A stretch of DNA of 64,000 nucleotides, taken from the NCBI RefSeq assembly GCF_900091655.1, contig NZ_LT594621.1, forward strand, positions 1,426,001 to 1,490,000. Reading direction: 5' to 3'. Shown one piece after another: positions 27,358-36,080 of this stretch; the stretch's first letter is position 1, and each line of letters begins with the position of its first letter. The DNA comes from Culturomica massiliensis (GTDB lineage Bacteria; Bacteroidota; Bacteroidia; Bacteroidales; Marinifilaceae). Position numbers and translations under genes: made by a program. Below the pieces are notes generated by a model. That model ran no database searches and was not told the origin of the DNA. It saw only the letters and a program-made list of their open reading frames with translations.

Positions 27358-27930
27358 ATGGCAACTTCTAAATTGAACAAGGAACAGTATGCAAACATCG
27401 GTTCGTTTGCAGGTATCATGTTGGTTTACAACTCTACCAACAAGGACGGTGAACTCGTGCAGACGGCACAGCACTTTTTCGGTGCGGACTTTGAGCCTGC
27501 CGACAAGTCGGACAACGAGATTTTCCGTGTGATTAAAAACATGGTCGCAACTATGTGGCACACCATTGCGGAGGAAAAGAAACTGCGTGCCGATGCCGAC
27601 GGCATACGCTCGAAATTCCGTGCCACAACCCCTGCGGAAATCATCATCTGCGAGAAGTCGGGAAATCGTATCAAGAAGTACGACCTTACCGACAGCGTTT
27701 GGGCGCGTATCGGTCTTGTGCCGACCAAAGTAGACCTCGAGAAGTCAAACCGTGATTTCCAAAAGACAATCCATGCCGCTGCAAAGGCTATCCGCAACGC
27801 CATGAATTTCGCCCCGAACCTCGCCAACCTCGAAAAGCCTGCCGAGAAAACGACCAAGACCGGCAAGGCTGAAAAGGTGGCGGAACAGCCTGCCGGAACG
27901 GTTGCCGATGAAAGCAAAAAGGCGGCATAA
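27358..27930 (+). CDS. Unknown protein with Lys/Ala-rich tail
   Basis: 190 residues. Folded part 1-155 ('FAGIMLVYNSTNKDGELVQ', 'DNEIFRVIKNMVATMWHTI', 'AAAKAIRNAMNF'), then a low-complexity tail (about 155-190; Lys, Ala, Thr). No family known to me. First gene of the long plus-strand array. Confidence 0.6.
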   Translation: MATSKLNKEQYANIGSFAGIMLVYNSTNKDGELVQTAQHFFGADFEPADKSDNEIFRVIKNMVATMWHTIAEEKKLRADADGIRSKFRATTPAEIIICEKSGNRIKKYDLTDSVWARIGLVPTKVDLEKSNRDFQKTIHAAAKAIRNAMNFAPNLANLEKPAEKTTKTGKAEKVAEQPAGTVADESKKAA

Positions 27931-27974
27931 GGGCAACGGAGTAACTGAAACCTGCCCGAAAAAGGCAAAAGGAC

Positions 27975-28014
27975 GGCAGGCAGCCCGCTGAACGTGTGGG
28001 ACTGCCTGCCCTTT
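27975..28014 (+). terminator. Terminator after the first array gene
   Basis: GGCAGGCAG (27975-27983) pairs with CTGCCTGCC (28002-28010), followed by CTTTT. Confidence 0.6.
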
Positions 28015-28097
28015 TCGTATCTGCCGTCGTAAGTGCGTGTTCTTGTGGCGTATGCCAAGAATACGCGCTTTTCATTTCGGGCGAAAGCAACTGTAAC

Positions 28098-28367
28098 GTG
28101 ATAGGCGAAAAGAATTTCCCGGCAAAAAACGGTGCCGGGACTGTACCTCCGCCGCAGGACGGGGAGTACACCGTGGACGACCTGAAGACCGCTCTGGAAG
28201 AGTCCGAGCGGTCGCTGCATGATGCCGTCTTCATAGCCCGCCAAGTGTGGGAGAAGGACTGCGATGCCGTGAAGTTCGACATCGACGACCTTGTGCAGAT
28301 AGAATCGGCATTGCAGGAGATATGCAACATCACCGCCGGAATTGACAGCGGGGACGATGGCGAGTAA
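28098..28367 (+). CDS. Unknown small acidic protein
   Basis: 89 residues from GTG 28098. The frame opens earlier (GTG 27996), but that start lies inside the terminator loop, so I prefer 28098. 'TVDDLKTALEESERSLHDAVFIARQVWEK' is a long amphipathic helix. Start uncertain. Confidence 0.4.
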   Translation: MIGEKNFPAKNGAGTVPPPQDGEYTVDDLKTALEESERSLHDAVFIARQVWEKDCDAVKFDIDDLVQIESALQEICNITAGIDSGDDGE

Positions 28368-28637
28368 CATGACGCGCATACGTGCTGCGGAAACTGCGGG
28401 GCGTGCGCGCTTTTTCGGGCATTGATATACACTGTGTCAGGATTGCACCCTGAAATGCCCGCACTTTTCTAAAATTCCCTCCGATATGACTTCCTTGCGC
28501 CGTGAGGCGTTGTGCCTACCTTGTATATAACACGGTTAAGCACGGTCTGGCGTTCTGCGGAACCGCCTGCCGTGCTTCCGCTGTTATCCTATGCGGGGAA
28601 GCGGAGAACGGATGTGCCAATAATAAAACGAATAAAT

Positions 28638-29030
28638 ATGATAGAAGTGTTTGACGCAAAGCGCACCCGCAGTTACGGGTGCTTTGCCAGTTTCAAGGCT
28701 GCCACCGATACGCTTGACAGCCTTGCCGCGACGGGACAGCTCGGAAGTGTGCCCGCTGTCAGCGTGGCGGCGTATTGCAGCGGCGTGTTACAACGGGAAT
28801 ATGAAGCGGTGTTTGTCGGTGGGAAATGGCGTGTGCCGAAATCTCCGAAAAGGCGGATGCCGGAAACGAGACCTGCCCGTGGGAGACGTCGGCGGAAATG
28901 GTGCAAGGAGTACGCTACGGCGGAGCTGATGTTCCGAGAAGGGTTTCCCGACCATTTGAACCGCAGTTATCCGCTCTCGGCGGACAGCCTGAGACGGTGC
29001 AACCGGAAATGCAGAATTTATATGCAATAA
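28638..29030 (+). CDS. Unknown small protein, basic C-terminus
   Basis: 130 residues from ATG 28638 (MIEVFDAKRTR...). Two parts: a compact N-terminus with 'CFASFKAATDTLDSLAATGQLG' and an Arg/Lys-rich C-terminus that could bind nucleic acid. An earlier in-frame start (28512) would translate leader sequence and is rejected. Confidence 0.5.
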   Translation: MIEVFDAKRTRSYGCFASFKAATDTLDSLAATGQLGSVPAVSVAAYCSGVLQREYEAVFVGGKWRVPKSPKRRMPETRPARGRRRRKWCKEYATAELMFREGFPDHLNRSYPLSADSLRRCNRKCRIYMQ

Positions 29031-29040
29031 TAAAAACGCA

Positions 29041-29304
29041 ATGAGTATGAAAACATTAGCAGACGTGAAACGGAAAATGACGCTTGGCTCGAAGTGGCGG
29101 TGTGTCCGGCTGTTCGAGGGCGGAAAAGACCTCGGCGTGCGTGAGGTCGGGAAAGTGCAGGGTAATGCCGTGGCATTCCTCAAACCCGACGGGAAACTCT
29201 CGTGGCTATGGTGGCCAAAGGCAAAGGACGTGCAGGTGGAAGAAAACGCCTTCACCGTGCTCCAGAACGGAGTGCCCAAGCTCAAGTACATCTATGCCGG
29301 ATAG
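29041..29304 (+). CDS. Unknown small beta protein
   Basis: 87 residues; repeated short strands with aromatic residues ('SKWRCVRLFEGGKDLGVREV', 'GKLSWLWWPKAKDVQVEE') suggest an SH3-like barrel. Last array gene before the IS110 insertion. Confidence 0.5.
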   Translation: MSMKTLADVKRKMTLGSKWRCVRLFEGGKDLGVREVGKVQGNAVAFLKPDGKLSWLWWPKAKDVQVEENAFTVLQNGVPKLKYIYAG

Positions 29305-29309
29305 GTGTT

Positions 29310-29459
29310 CCGGAAAAAATCATGCAAAATAATATGAATTAATAATCCCTATGTTTACAATCAGGGTAAGCCGCGATGATAGCGGATAAATGAAAAAGCT
29401 ATCGAGATTTTGGTTAGATTAAAGCTGCAAAACCTTTACTAACTAAAACGACGATAGCC
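29310..29459 (+). ncRNA. IS110 left non-coding end, candidate bridge RNA
   Basis: 150 nt between the last host gene and the transposase. Hairpins: CCCT-AGGG (29347-29366), CCGC-GCGG (29371-29385), and a nested stem GCTATCG (29398-29404) with CGATAGC (29452-29458) enclosing GTTAG/CTAAC. IS110-group elements encode their bridge RNA in this position; the guide loops are not identifiable without the target. Confidence 0.35.
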
Positions 29460-30539
29460 ATGAGAGAGCAAAGAAACAAAATTAGTTTCAGAGGACAAAA
29501 GATTTATGTAGGAATCGACGTCCATTTGAAGAGTTGGTCGGTTACGGTCTTGTCCGAAACCTCCGTATTGAAGAAGTTTAGCCAGCATCCGAGCCCAGAA
29601 GCGTTGTACGGATTTTTAACTCGGAGTTATCCGGGCGCCGAGTATCACTCGGTGTACGAAGCGGGCTTCTGCGGATTTTGGATACACGAGCGTCTGACGG
29701 CCTTAGGGATCGACAACATCGTGGTCAATCCGGCCGACGTGCCGACCAAGAGCAGCGAAAAGCTGCGTAAGACCGACACCGTGGACAGCGGTAAGCTGGC
29801 GCGGAGTTTAAGAGCCAACGAGCTGAAAGGCATTTATACGCCGGACAGCGTATCGTTGGAGATGCGTTCCTTGATAAGATTGAAGAACTCGATAACCAAA
29901 GACACGACCCGTCAGAAGAATCGGCTCAAGTCTCAACTTCGGTATTTAGGCATCGAGATTCCGCAGGAGTTTCTCACTCCGTTTTCCAACTGGTCGAAGC
30001 GCTTTTTCGCCTGGTTGAAGGAGATAGAGACGCTCACCCCGAGCGGCCGTCAGGCCCTCGACATTCATATCCGGCATCTGGAAGAGTTACGCCGTCAGAA
30101 ACTGGAGATGACACGGGCTTTACGGACATTGGCCAAGACGGATCGATTCCGCGAACCGCTGCGGTTGATTATGAGCGTTCCGGGGTTCGGGCAGGCTACG
30201 GGAATGGCGTTCCTCTCCGAGATATGCGACATAACCCGCTTCCGCAATGCCGAACAACTGGCTGCCTATATCGGAATGATCCCGATGTGCCACTCCAGCG
30301 GAGAGAAAGATGGGACGGGGGATATTACCATACGAAAACACGCCGTTATGCGCTGTAACCTGATAGAAGCGGCATGGGTGGCGGTACGTCAAGACCCTGC
30401 GATGAACCTGTTCTATACGGAACAATGCAAACGGATGCCCAAGAGCAAAGCTATCGTAAAGGTCGCCCGCAAACTGGTAAACCGTCTATTCTTTGTGCTG
30501 AAACATCAGACCGAATATGTCAATAGTATCGTGTCATAG
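29460..30539 (+). CDS. IS110-family DEDD transposase
   Basis: 359 residues. N-terminal RuvC-like DEDD domain: 'YVGIDVHLKSWSV' (D), 'SVYEAGFCGF' (E), 'RKTDTVDSGKLA' (two D). C-terminal Transposase_20 domain: 'IMSVPGFGQATGMAFLSEICDI' and 'AAYIGMIPMCHSSGEKD' with the serine nucleophile region. Recombines DNA under guidance of a bridge RNA, without terminal inverted repeats or a long duplication. Intact. Confidence 0.9.
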   Translation: MREQRNKISFRGQKIYVGIDVHLKSWSVTVLSETSVLKKFSQHPSPEALYGFLTRSYPGAEYHSVYEAGFCGFWIHERLTALGIDNIVVNPADVPTKSSEKLRKTDTVDSGKLARSLRANELKGIYTPDSVSLEMRSLIRLKNSITKDTTRQKNRLKSQLRYLGIEIPQEFLTPFSNWSKRFFAWLKEIETLTPSGRQALDIHIRHLEELRRQKLEMTRALRTLAKTDRFREPLRLIMSVPGFGQATGMAFLSEICDITRFRNAEQLAAYIGMIPMCHSSGEKDGTGDITIRKHAVMRCNLIEAAWVAVRQDPAMNLFYTEQCKRMPKSKAIVKVARKLVNRLFFVLKHQTEYVNSIVS

Positions 30540-30716
30540 AGAAACCCTTCCGGTAAACGGATTTTCCCAGAGAGAATACTACATAGTTGTTGCGGCGTTA
30601 ACGTCCGCTTAAAATAATCTGCTCCTCTGGCCTTTGTAAACTAATAAGGGATATGCGGCAGAGAGCTGACCGCTAAGGAAAATCTGTTTATCGAAGGATT
30701 TTTTCGGGTTCTGAAA

Positions 30717-30819
30717 TCTCGGCTTTCGAGAGAGCCAAAGGTGTTAAGCACGATGTGCCTCCGCACCGGCTCGATCAAAGGCCGGCGGAGGCTCTCGTGC
30801 CTTGACCTTTGGCCGAGAA
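30717..30819 (+). ncRNA. Long imperfect fold-back downstream of IS110
   Basis: Nested stems: GCCAAAGGT (30734-30742) with ACCTTTGGC (30805-30813), AAG-CACGA with TCGTG-CCTT, CCTCCG with CGGAGG and CCGGC with GCCGG around a 10-nt loop. TCTCGG and CCGAGA extend it outside. It folds into a rod of about 90 nt. It may be the IS ncRNA (IS1111-type elements carry it 3') or belong to the host element. Confidence 0.45.
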
Positions 30820-30919
30820 GTTCACCAAGAAATGCAATACGCTGTAAATAAGATAAAAACAAATTTAACCGAAAACTTTGATCCAATTTTATTTGGATTG
30901 TAACAGGAAAACAACTATG

Positions 30920-30946
30920 GGGGCGGAATGCCCCTATGCTTTTATA
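30920..30946 (+). promoter_or_regulatory. Leader hairpin followed by CTATGCTTTTATA
   Basis: GGGGC-ggaat-GCCCC (30920-30934) is followed by CTATGCTTTTATA. The same design (hairpin then CTATGCTTTATATA) precedes the gene at 50389. Terminator or leader element of an operon. Confidence 0.35.
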
Positions 30947-30960
30947 AACGGATAAAGAAA

Positions 30961-31232
30961 ATGACAGAAATAACGAGAAAGCAGATATCTGGTCTGCGGG
31001 TAAAGATGTATTAACGGCTATGGGAGAGGAACATAGAATCAACGAGATAAAAGGTGTCATCATCAGCCGTGCCCTGCTCAAGGAATACGGGTATGATGGC
31101 GATATGCCCACCGACAAACAGATGCAGGTCATCGGCAACGGGTTACTTGAATACTGGGGCGTAAGCGACGGTTTCAAGGAAGCCCTCGCCAGTACAATGG
31201 AGAACATGTTCGGTGTAAAAGCAAAAGATTAG
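30961..31232 (+). pseudogene. Small conserved protein, apparently frameshifted
   Basis: ATG 30961 opens MTEITRKQISGLRVK and stops at 31014; the next frame, open from 30949, carries 'DVLTAMGEEHRINEIKG' and continues to 31232. One extra A in the AAA at 31002-31004 would join them into a single 90-residue protein. Otherwise translation would have to start at ATG 31020 and give 70 residues. Sequencing error, recent mutation after the nearby IS insertion, or real frameshift. Confidence 0.45.
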
Positions 31233-31236
31233 GTCT

Positions 31237-31476
31237 ATGGAAACGAAAGAACTTACTACCCACCAGCGTGGTGTTATTCTACGCGGCATCTGCGGCGGGG
31301 CTGCATTGAAAGACAAGTCGCCGCAAATATCTGAAAACAATACCGTCATAACCTGCGCCGGAGGGTTGGAGATTTGGGACATCTGCTGCATCAGCAGTGA
31401 TGCCGAAGCCTTCGGCCTGAAACCGTCCTTCGGTTATGACGGGCACACGAGAATCACTTTCACCCCCAAAGAATAA
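31237..31476 (+). CDS. Unknown small protein
   Basis: 79 residues, starts 4 nt after the previous stop. Contains 'VILRGICGGAALKDKSPQIS' and three cysteines around 'ICGG', 'ITCAGG' and 'DICCISS' without a regular metal motif. No family. Confidence 0.5.
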   Translation: METKELTTHQRGVILRGICGGAALKDKSPQISENNTVITCAGGLEIWDICCISSDAEAFGLKPSFGYDGHTRITFTPKE

Positions 31477-31481
31477 GCGGA

Positions 31482-32009
31482 ATGAAATCATATTACTACT
31501 TGGACTACCTGCACCGTGAAATCTTCCTTGAAGAGGAGGATATTCAGACCGTTCCGGAATCAGGCAGGGCGGACGATGCCTGTTCCGCCATTGCCGAAAA
31601 GCCGTATGTCGTGGAGCAGTTCATGGCGGACTCTTTCCGGACACTCAAAGATGTGGCCAGCCGCCTGTGCGATTCCCCTGATATTAAAAGCCGCCACGAT
31701 GCGCTGATGTATATCGTGTGGAGGGTGGCACTGGACATCAAGGAGTGGCGGACTCTGAGCCATAGCGAAGCCGCCGTCAAGGTAACCCGTGAGGACGGTT
31801 TCGTGTGGCTGCTTGTATCGGCGGAAAATGCCCGGAAGCTATGGGAGGCAGACGTATTCTCCCTGTACAGGCTTTATGCCGATGATTCGGAATCCCTGAT
31901 CGAAAGCGAGGCGGAGCTGGAATCGACCATCAAGGGCGGATACCAGATAGGTATCGAGGTGGGGTTCGCCTCTGTAATGGACCATGCCGCCCGGATGAAG
32001 CAACAATAA
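31482..32009 (+). CDS. Unknown 175-residue protein
   Basis: Starts 5 nt after the previous stop. Helical, acidic; 'SRHDALMYIVWRVALDIKEWRTLSHSEAA' in the middle. No recognised domain. Same operon as its neighbours. Confidence 0.55.
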   Translation: MKSYYYLDYLHREIFLEEEDIQTVPESGRADDACSAIAEKPYVVEQFMADSFRTLKDVASRLCDSPDIKSRHDALMYIVWRVALDIKEWRTLSHSEAAVKVTREDGFVWLLVSAENARKLWEADVFSLYRLYADDSESLIESEAELESTIKGGYQIGIEVGFASVMDHAARMKQQ

Positions 32010-32049
32010 AAATCGGAAACAATCAAATAACGAAATCAAGAAGAAAGGT

Positions 32050-33147
32050 ATGGAAACAACATTATTGACAAAGGAAAATGCCCATCGTGTGACCATGGTG
32101 CGGCGTGTGGATGCCCCGGAAAGCGAACCGGTAGCGTTTCTTTTCAGGGGAAAGAGACACGGGTATTGCAGCTATTCCCATCTTGTAGGGAATCCGGGCA
32201 AGGAAGAAATCCTCGCCCCGGCGGACTTCAAGGACTGGGAAGTTGTGGAAGTGGCGCACCCGGGCTATCTGGAAGAATATTTCAAGCAGGCGTGCAGCTC
32301 CTACAACCTCACCTCCTTCTCACCCGACGAGCGGGGTGAGTCAGACATCGCCTCGCACGAAAAGGAACTGCACGAGGATTTGCAGTCGATGCCCGAGCAG
32401 CAGCGGGAACGTTACATGGAAAACTACAAACGCTATTTCTCTGCCATGATCGCCGCCAACAGCCGTTGTGCCAGCGCGATGATTACGGGACCTGCACGCT
32501 TCAACACGGGCCGCAACGAAAAGGCCTGCAACAGCCACGCCAAGAGCGTCACGGCGTTCCGGGAATGGCGAGAACGTGCACTCGAAGCGATTCGCAAGGC
32601 TACCGAAGCGGCCAAGCCCGAAGAACAGCGTCTCGAGGAGGAGTGGCAGAAGGTCAAAGCCTTTATCGACGATGCCGCCTCGACCATTCACGGTATCGAT
32701 ACGGGTACGGCACGAGGCTATAGCCGGGCTCTCTTCGTCAGCAACCTCGCCGGGCGACTCTCCACCTATGTCAACCATGGCAACGTGGAAATCATCGACC
32801 GTGCCGTCGCTCGTCTGCGAGAGTGGAACGACAAAGTCAAGAAACCTGTCGTCACGGCACGCCATTCAATCTTCAAGTATCCCGAACTCGTCCGCAAGGT
32901 GCGGGAAAAGCAGCAGGAACGGGCAAGCCGTGAAAATCGTGAGATTCCGTTCGATGGCGGCAAGGTGGTCTACAACTTCGAAGAAGACCGCCTGCAAATC
33001 CTCTTCGACAAAATACCCGATACCGATATGCGTACGACCTTGAAGCGTAACGCTTTCAAGTGGGCGCCACGCAACCAGGCATGGCAGCGCCAGCTCACCC
33101 GCAATGCCGAATATGCCGCCGGTCAGGTGTTGAAAATAACCATTTAA
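32050..33147 (+). CDS. DUF3560-like / large polyvalent protein-associated protein
   Basis: 365 residues. A long charged helical centre (about 130-290) is followed by the C-terminal signature 'KRNAFKWAPRNQAWQRQLTRNAEYAA' type segment (about 333-360), which I know from DUF3560-like proteins of phages, plasmids and ICEs. These accompany anti-restriction and DNA-processing cargo; biochemical role not established. Confidence 0.6.
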   Translation: METTLLTKENAHRVTMVRRVDAPESEPVAFLFRGKRHGYCSYSHLVGNPGKEEILAPADFKDWEVVEVAHPGYLEEYFKQACSSYNLTSFSPDERGESDIASHEKELHEDLQSMPEQQRERYMENYKRYFSAMIAANSRCASAMITGPARFNTGRNEKACNSHAKSVTAFREWRERALEAIRKATEAAKPEEQRLEEEWQKVKAFIDDAASTIHGIDTGTARGYSRALFVSNLAGRLSTYVNHGNVEIIDRAVARLREWNDKVKKPVVTARHSIFKYPELVRKVREKQQERASRENREIPFDGGKVVYNFEEDRLQILFDKIPDTDMRTTLKRNAFKWAPRNQAWQRQLTRNAEYAAGQVLKITI

Positions 33148-33157
33148 TCCAGTGCCC

Positions 33158-34048
33158 ATGAGATACATCATCGATTCACGTTATTTCGACGGGACATGCC
33201 TCACGTCGATGTCGGATGACATGCACAGCGACTACGGCGGCGAGACGCTGGAAGCACTGCGCGAAAGGGAGAAGAACCCGTACCTGGTCGCTGTATCACC
33301 GGTACGCATGACACTGCTTGTGAAGCGTTATACCCGGGCACTTTGCAAGCCCTTCCATGAAATTACGGAGGAACGTTATTACGAACTGCTGGAATGCCTG
33401 CCTCCGGCCCGCATGCAGAGCGACTGGTTCTTTGTCGGGGAACCGTATTACCGAAACCTGTACGCGCTCTGTTTCGAGTCGGACGGCAGGTATTTCCGGG
33501 CGGAACGTCCCGTACGTCTTTCCAATGTGGAAATCTACCGCCAGATTCGGGAACACATGGAGAAAGTAAACCTGCATCCCGCCATCGTCAAGAAGGCTTC
33601 CTTTGTCAAATATGTCAATTGGTACAAAAAGACGGTCACCTACATACCGTACTATTTCGAGTATGGAGGTAAAATATATTTCCTGAAGAACCTCGCCACT
33701 CGGACGGGATCCGAATTTGGCGACCGCCGGGAACGGAACGAGATGGCGGCATTGCTGAGGAACCTGCGCGGAAACCGCTACGAATACTGTACTTTCTACT
33801 CCCAAAAGAAGGACATCTTCGAGTTTTTTGACTGGCTACGGAAGAACAAATACACGCTGGAAATCCAGGGCGACTTGTTCGACTTTGCGGATGACCGCTC
33901 CCACGTGGACTTTCACGGCAATGTATGCGAGTATTCGGCTGTGTTCCATTACCGCATCTATTCACGCAAGCTTTTTGGCCATATCATTAACCAGCTACGC
34001 ACCGTGAAACGGTATCACGCGTGGCATAAAAGGAGGGAAATACGATGA
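33158..34048 (+). CDS. Unknown 296-residue protein with 'ECLPP' motif
   Basis: Start ATG 33158 preferred over a GTG two codons earlier. Contains 'FHEITEERYYELLECLPPAR' then 'FFVGEPYYRNLYALCF' (about 65-110), a pattern recurring in accessory genes of mobile elements, followed by Tyr/Arg-rich C-terminal sequence. Overlaps the next gene by 4 nt (ATGA). Confidence 0.55.
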   Translation: MRYIIDSRYFDGTCLTSMSDDMHSDYGGETLEALREREKNPYLVAVSPVRMTLLVKRYTRALCKPFHEITEERYYELLECLPPARMQSDWFFVGEPYYRNLYALCFESDGRYFRAERPVRLSNVEIYRQIREHMEKVNLHPAIVKKASFVKYVNWYKKTVTYIPYYFEYGGKIYFLKNLATRTGSEFGDRRERNEMAALLRNLRGNRYEYCTFYSQKKDIFEFFDWLRKNKYTLEIQGDLFDFADDRSHVDFHGNVCEYSAVFHYRIYSRKLFGHIINQLRTVKRYHAWHKRREIR

Positions 34049-34503
34049 AAATCTCAAATGAACCTACCCCATACCTCCTGCTCAAGGCAGGAACTGACAG
34101 TGCATGGGATTGCTGCGACTTTGCAATCGTGTACCTGTCAAAAGAGTGGAGACAGACACAGTCCGGCAGGCTGGAAGCCGTCAAGCCATTCAAGGATGAC
34201 ATCAGTTTCCAGTCTTTGAACTTTTATGACATATCGGTTGGTTTTTACCAGCCGGACGAGGACGGGATACTGGGCAGCGAGGACTTGCCGGAAGACAATA
34301 ACTGGTGCTTCGTGGAACTGACCGAAACGGAACTGGAAAGGTTGGTTCCGCCGGACAATGTGCTGGTCAGCCATATCTTGGCGGTATTTGCAAACGGGGA
34401 AGCCAGATACCGGGCGTACGGCAAACATACCGACGAGCGATTCTGGACTGAAAAATTCCCTTTGCAACAGATTTTGGATATACTGGCGAGTCATGAATCT
34501 TAA
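34045..34503 (+). CDS. Unknown 152-residue protein
   Basis: Starts within the stop of the preceding gene. Mixed alpha/beta: 'DCCDFAIVYLSKEWRQTQSGRLEAVKPF' and 'NNWCFVELTETELERLVPPDN'. No family; translationally coupled. Confidence 0.55.
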   Translation: MKISNEPTPYLLLKAGTDSAWDCCDFAIVYLSKEWRQTQSGRLEAVKPFKDDISFQSLNFYDISVGFYQPDEDGILGSEDLPEDNNWCFVELTETELERLVPPDNVLVSHILAVFANGEARYRAYGKHTDERFWTEKFPLQQILDILASHES

Positions 34504-34518
34504 AATTTCAAAGCAACT

Positions 34519-34794
34519 ATGACAGAAATCATCAAAACGGACGGAACACGCCAACCCGTGCAGCCAGCCAATGGCTCAGACTTCACGCTGGAGGAGATGC
34601 AGGCGATTGTCGGCGGCTACATCGAACTGGTGGAACTGGACGGGAACACGACAATGGTCGTCAACGAGGAAGGCAAATTTATCCCTCTGTCCCTCAATCT
34701 TGAAGCGAGCAGGATATTCCGTGCTCATCACCCGGCGTCGAAAGACTTCATCGTTGGGGACGTACTTGTGTGCAATAACAATCAAATCAGATAA
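34519..34794 (+). CDS. DUF3846 family protein
   Basis: 91 residues. 'VGGYIELVELDGNTTMVVNEEGK' followed by 'LNLEASRIFRAHH' and 'DFIVGDVLVC' is the DUF3846 pattern, common in phages and mobile elements of Bacteroidota and Firmicutes. Function unknown. Confidence 0.7.
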   Translation: MTEIIKTDGTRQPVQPANGSDFTLEEMQAIVGGYIELVELDGNTTMVVNEEGKFIPLSLNLEASRIFRAHHPASKDFIVGDVLVCNNNQIR

Positions 34795-34798
34795 AATT

Positions 34799-35278
34799 AT
34801 GGATAAAGAGAAAGCAAAAGCGCTCAGCAAGACCCTCGCATGCTACAAAGAATTACAAGAGAATAACAGTGTAAACCTGATCGAGTTCCATACCGCTGAC
34901 GGGCAGAAACACGGTATCGGCAACCCGGAAGCCATCAAGCTGTTGCTTTCGGTGGCCGTCATCGAACTGGAACGCCAGCTCCGGACCGCACAGTTCGGTG
35001 ATATTCCGGAAAGCCTGGAGAACAGCCGCGAGTACAAGGCGGCCAAACAGCTGGAATACGCCATGAACGATTTGGGATTCAAGTCCGAACGTTTCGCCCA
35101 GGCTCTTCCTTATTTCCACAAGACACTGGAACAGACATTCTTCAGAACGGTAAAGGCTTCCATTACCGCTATGGCAGGGCGTGATTCACGCTGCATTGAC
35201 GACCGCAACCGTGCTTCATACGAGATGTGTCAAATGCTGGCCTCCATGCTGGAAGATACCCGTCTGCCCTTTATCTAA
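34799..35278 (+). CDS. Unknown helical protein
   Basis: 159 residues from ATG 34799 (MDKEKAKALSK...). Mostly helical: 'NPEAIKLLLSVAVIELERQLRTAQ' and 'QALPYFHKTLEQTFFRTVKASITAMAGRD'. No domain recognised. Confidence 0.55.
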   Translation: MDKEKAKALSKTLACYKELQENNSVNLIEFHTADGQKHGIGNPEAIKLLLSVAVIELERQLRTAQFGDIPESLENSREYKAAKQLEYAMNDLGFKSERFAQALPYFHKTLEQTFFRTVKASITAMAGRDSRCIDDRNRASYEMCQMLASMLEDTRLPFI

Positions 35279-35283
35279 ATGCC

Positions 35284-35604
35284 ATGTTCATAGACGAGAG
35301 GACACAAAACCGCCTCCATGCCGTGCCGGGAGAGAGTATCTCCCACGGCACGATGCGCACGCAGGACCTGATTCCGGCGTTCTTGGACGTTATCCGTGAC
35401 ACACCGGAGTACGTGCAGGTGATGAATGCCATCCCCGCCCATGCCATGGAGGACAAAGAAGCAGACTGGTGGAACAGCGATGACGCGGCGGGATTGCTGG
35501 AATCGCTGTTCGACACGCTCGATAGTTACTCACCGGAGGGGTACTATTTCGGTGCTCATCTCGGTGACGGGTCCGATTACGGATTTTGGAAAATGGACAA
35601 GTGA
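35284..35604 (+). CDS. Conserved mobile-element protein, unknown function
   Basis: 106 residues from ATG 35284. 'ESISHGTMRTQDLIPAFLDVI' at about 20-40 and 'YYFGAHLGDGSDYGFW' at the C-terminus form a recurrent accessory-gene family in phages and ICEs; I know no function. Confidence 0.6.
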   Translation: MFIDERTQNRLHAVPGESISHGTMRTQDLIPAFLDVIRDTPEYVQVMNAIPAHAMEDKEADWWNSDDAAGLLESLFDTLDSYSPEGYYFGAHLGDGSDYGFWKMDK

Positions 35605-35614
35605 ATGTCGGAAC

Positions 35615-35794
35615 ATGGTACGGATTACAAAAGACAAGCGGCATGACATTCTCAAAGACGGGATTCGTATCGGGCAAATCTATCTTGCCCGTGCCGAAAG
35701 CAGGAAATTAAGATACTGGGCAATCTCTTGCATGAGTGGAATCGGCTTCAACACTTTCAATGAAGCCCGCAGTTATGCCAAGGATTTCCTTTAA
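35615..35794 (+). CDS. Small unknown protein
   Basis: 59 residues (MVRITKDKRHDILKDG...), 10 nt after the previous stop. Beta-hairpin rich with 'YWAISCMSGIGFNTFNEARSYAKD'. Short but in line with the operon. Confidence 0.5.
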   Translation: MVRITKDKRHDILKDGIRIGQIYLARAESRKLRYWAISCMSGIGFNTFNEARSYAKDFL

Positions 35795-35806
35795 TAAAAG
35801 AATCGC

Positions 35807-36052
35807 ATGAAAAATTGGATACAACAGATGCTTTTGTGGCGTAAAAAGACGGACAAGGGCAGAATGACACTCGGAAAGGTGCAGAAAGAGTATCGCGAGA
35901 ATGACGTATGCATGGGAGAACTCCTTGATGCCCTTCCCGCCGACGGCCTTTCCATAGAGGAAGCTTTCGAGCTGGCTATCACCGCCAAGAAGTGGGCGGA
36001 CGGAGACCGTTTCTACCGGAGTATCAACGATGGAGAACCGGAAGAATTGTAA
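35807..36052 (+). CDS. Small unknown protein
   Basis: 81 residues; basic N-terminus (MKNWIQQMLLWRKKTDKGR) and acidic helical rest ('LPADGLSIEEAFELAITAKKW'). No family. Confidence 0.5.
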   Translation: MKNWIQQMLLWRKKTDKGRMTLGKVQKEYRENDVCMGELLDALPADGLSIEEAFELAITAKKWADGDRFYRSINDGEPEEL

Positions 36053-36080
36053 GGTAAATAACAATAAACAATAATGACAA

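Larger units (their letters stand above)
30540..30960. mobile_element. Non-coding DNA downstream of the IS110 transposase
   Basis: 421 bp without a gene; it must contain the right end of the element and the junction to host DNA, but I cannot place the boundary. Its main content is the long fold-back at 30717-30819 and a small hairpin at 30920-30934. Confidence 0.5.
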
